Part shown: one piece after another, positions 63,561 to 64,000 of the stretch
Layout of the letters: each line of letters opens with the position of its first letter
How positions within the stretch are numbered: position 1 is the first letter of the stretch
Source: Prorocentrum cordatum
Lineage: Eukaryota; Sar; Dinophyceae; Prorocentrales; Prorocentraceae
DNA: 64,000 nucleotides
Direction: 5' to 3'
Assembly: GCA_963575745.1 (NCBI GenBank)
Contig: CAUYUJ010014762.1
Location: forward strand, 104,496 to 168,495
Notes under the pieces: generated by a model
The model's input: only the letters and a program-made list of their open reading frames with translations
Told to the model about the DNA's origin: nothing
Database searches by the model: none
Translations under genes and position numbers: made by a program

Positions 63561-64000
63561 GCGCTCAGTTTTTCAAGATATGCTGGAGGTCTCCTTCAAC
63601 GAGCCCACTCGGCGCGGCAATCAATCGCGCCATCTCTCCACGCTGGGCCGCTGCTGGGTTTCCAGTCCCATTGGGTGGCGCGCCAGCTCGCCTTCGCGCG
63701 AAGACCATCTACTCTCCGATGAAGCTCGCCGACATGGGTATCTCCGACCGCGTGGCCGTCCGCCTGGACACCCGTGCTCGCCCGCCCCGCGACTCGATCG
63801 ATCTCTCCATCCGGCGGCGCGCCCTCCTGTGCGGCGACACCGCCGCTCGCCTGCAGACGCCCGTGGACTGGGCCGCCATCTGGCGCGCCGCCCACCCCCC
63901 CGCTTCCCCGCCCTGCCCGCGTCGAGCCCTTCGCGCGGGAGGCCGCCGAGGTATCCGCGCGGCTGCCCCCCCCCGCGGAGATAGACCCACCGCGAGGACA
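63560..64000 (+). pseudogene. Endonuclease-like (EEP) end of a LINE-type element, runs off window
   Basis: 63563-63690 reads FQDMLEVSFNEPTRRGNQSR then HLSTLGRCWVSS, similar to the P-T-R...S-x-x-DR block of AP-type endonucleases in non-LTR retroelements. After a frame change, 63700-63900 reads YSPMKLADMGISDRVAVRLD, where the catalytic SDH motif would lie but the His is Arg. Then RRRALLCGDTAARLQTPVDW. Lost His and shifted frame suggest a dead copy. A reverse transcriptase would be expected past base 64000. Confidence 0.45.

Noticed and set aside
1-64000. Bacterial or viral origin of the window
   Set aside because: Spliced genes, microsatellites, satellites and a DinoSL relic point to a eukaryotic nuclear genome; no operons, ribosome-binding sites or phage genes seen.

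Overview
This looks like nuclear DNA from a dinoflagellate. Four observations support this. (1) The two convincing genes are split by introns that start with GA or GC instead of GT, and the exon/intron borders sit in 4-6 bp direct repeats ending in AG|G. (2) A 20-of-22 match to the dinoflagellate trans-spliced leader lies at 61704-61725. (3) The DNA is GC-rich and gene-poor, full of (CCT)n, (GTC)n and similar microsatellites. (4) The only other coding signals are decayed LINE-type retroelements. A thecate, GC-rich core dinoflagellate such as Prorocentrum or Polarella would fit, but I cannot name the species from this window.

Layout. 0.26-2.75 kb: a split plus-strand gene for an FkbM-type methyltransferase-like protein. 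2.8-9 kb: inverted-repeat (MITE-like) elements, a 120-bp tandem array and microsatellites. 8.5-9.7 kb: a few weak exon-like segments. 10.1-11.5 kb: a minus-strand retroelement remnant (reverse transcriptase, then RNase H). 11.5-16.8 kb: mostly anonymous. 17.0-28.5 kb: two blocks of a ~144-bp palindromic satellite (about 28 and 18 units) separated by a 4.9-kb segment with different repeats. 28.8-29.5 kb: a second satellite, then a 100-N assembly gap. 29.6-37.5 kb: four tandem copies of a ~2.2-kb unit. 37.5-50 kb: dispersed inverted-repeat families and long microsatellites. 51.3-54.1 kb: a 90-bp and a ~102-bp tandem array. 56.1-59.6 kb: the best gene, four exons encoding a 988-residue PDZ plus multi-spanning membrane protein with a VTT/DedA-like segment. 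61.4-64.0 kb: a relict spliced leader followed by a frame-broken retroelement-like coding remnant that ends in an endonuclease-like segment and runs off the window.

The main theme is a dense community of short non-autonomous elements. At least eight families with terminal inverted repeats or conserved ends recur here. Several copies sit inside introns of the two real genes, one is nested inside another with a clean 4-bp target duplication, and the satellite itself behaves like a tandemly amplified palindromic element. No tRNA, rRNA, CRISPR array or bacterial-type operon was seen.
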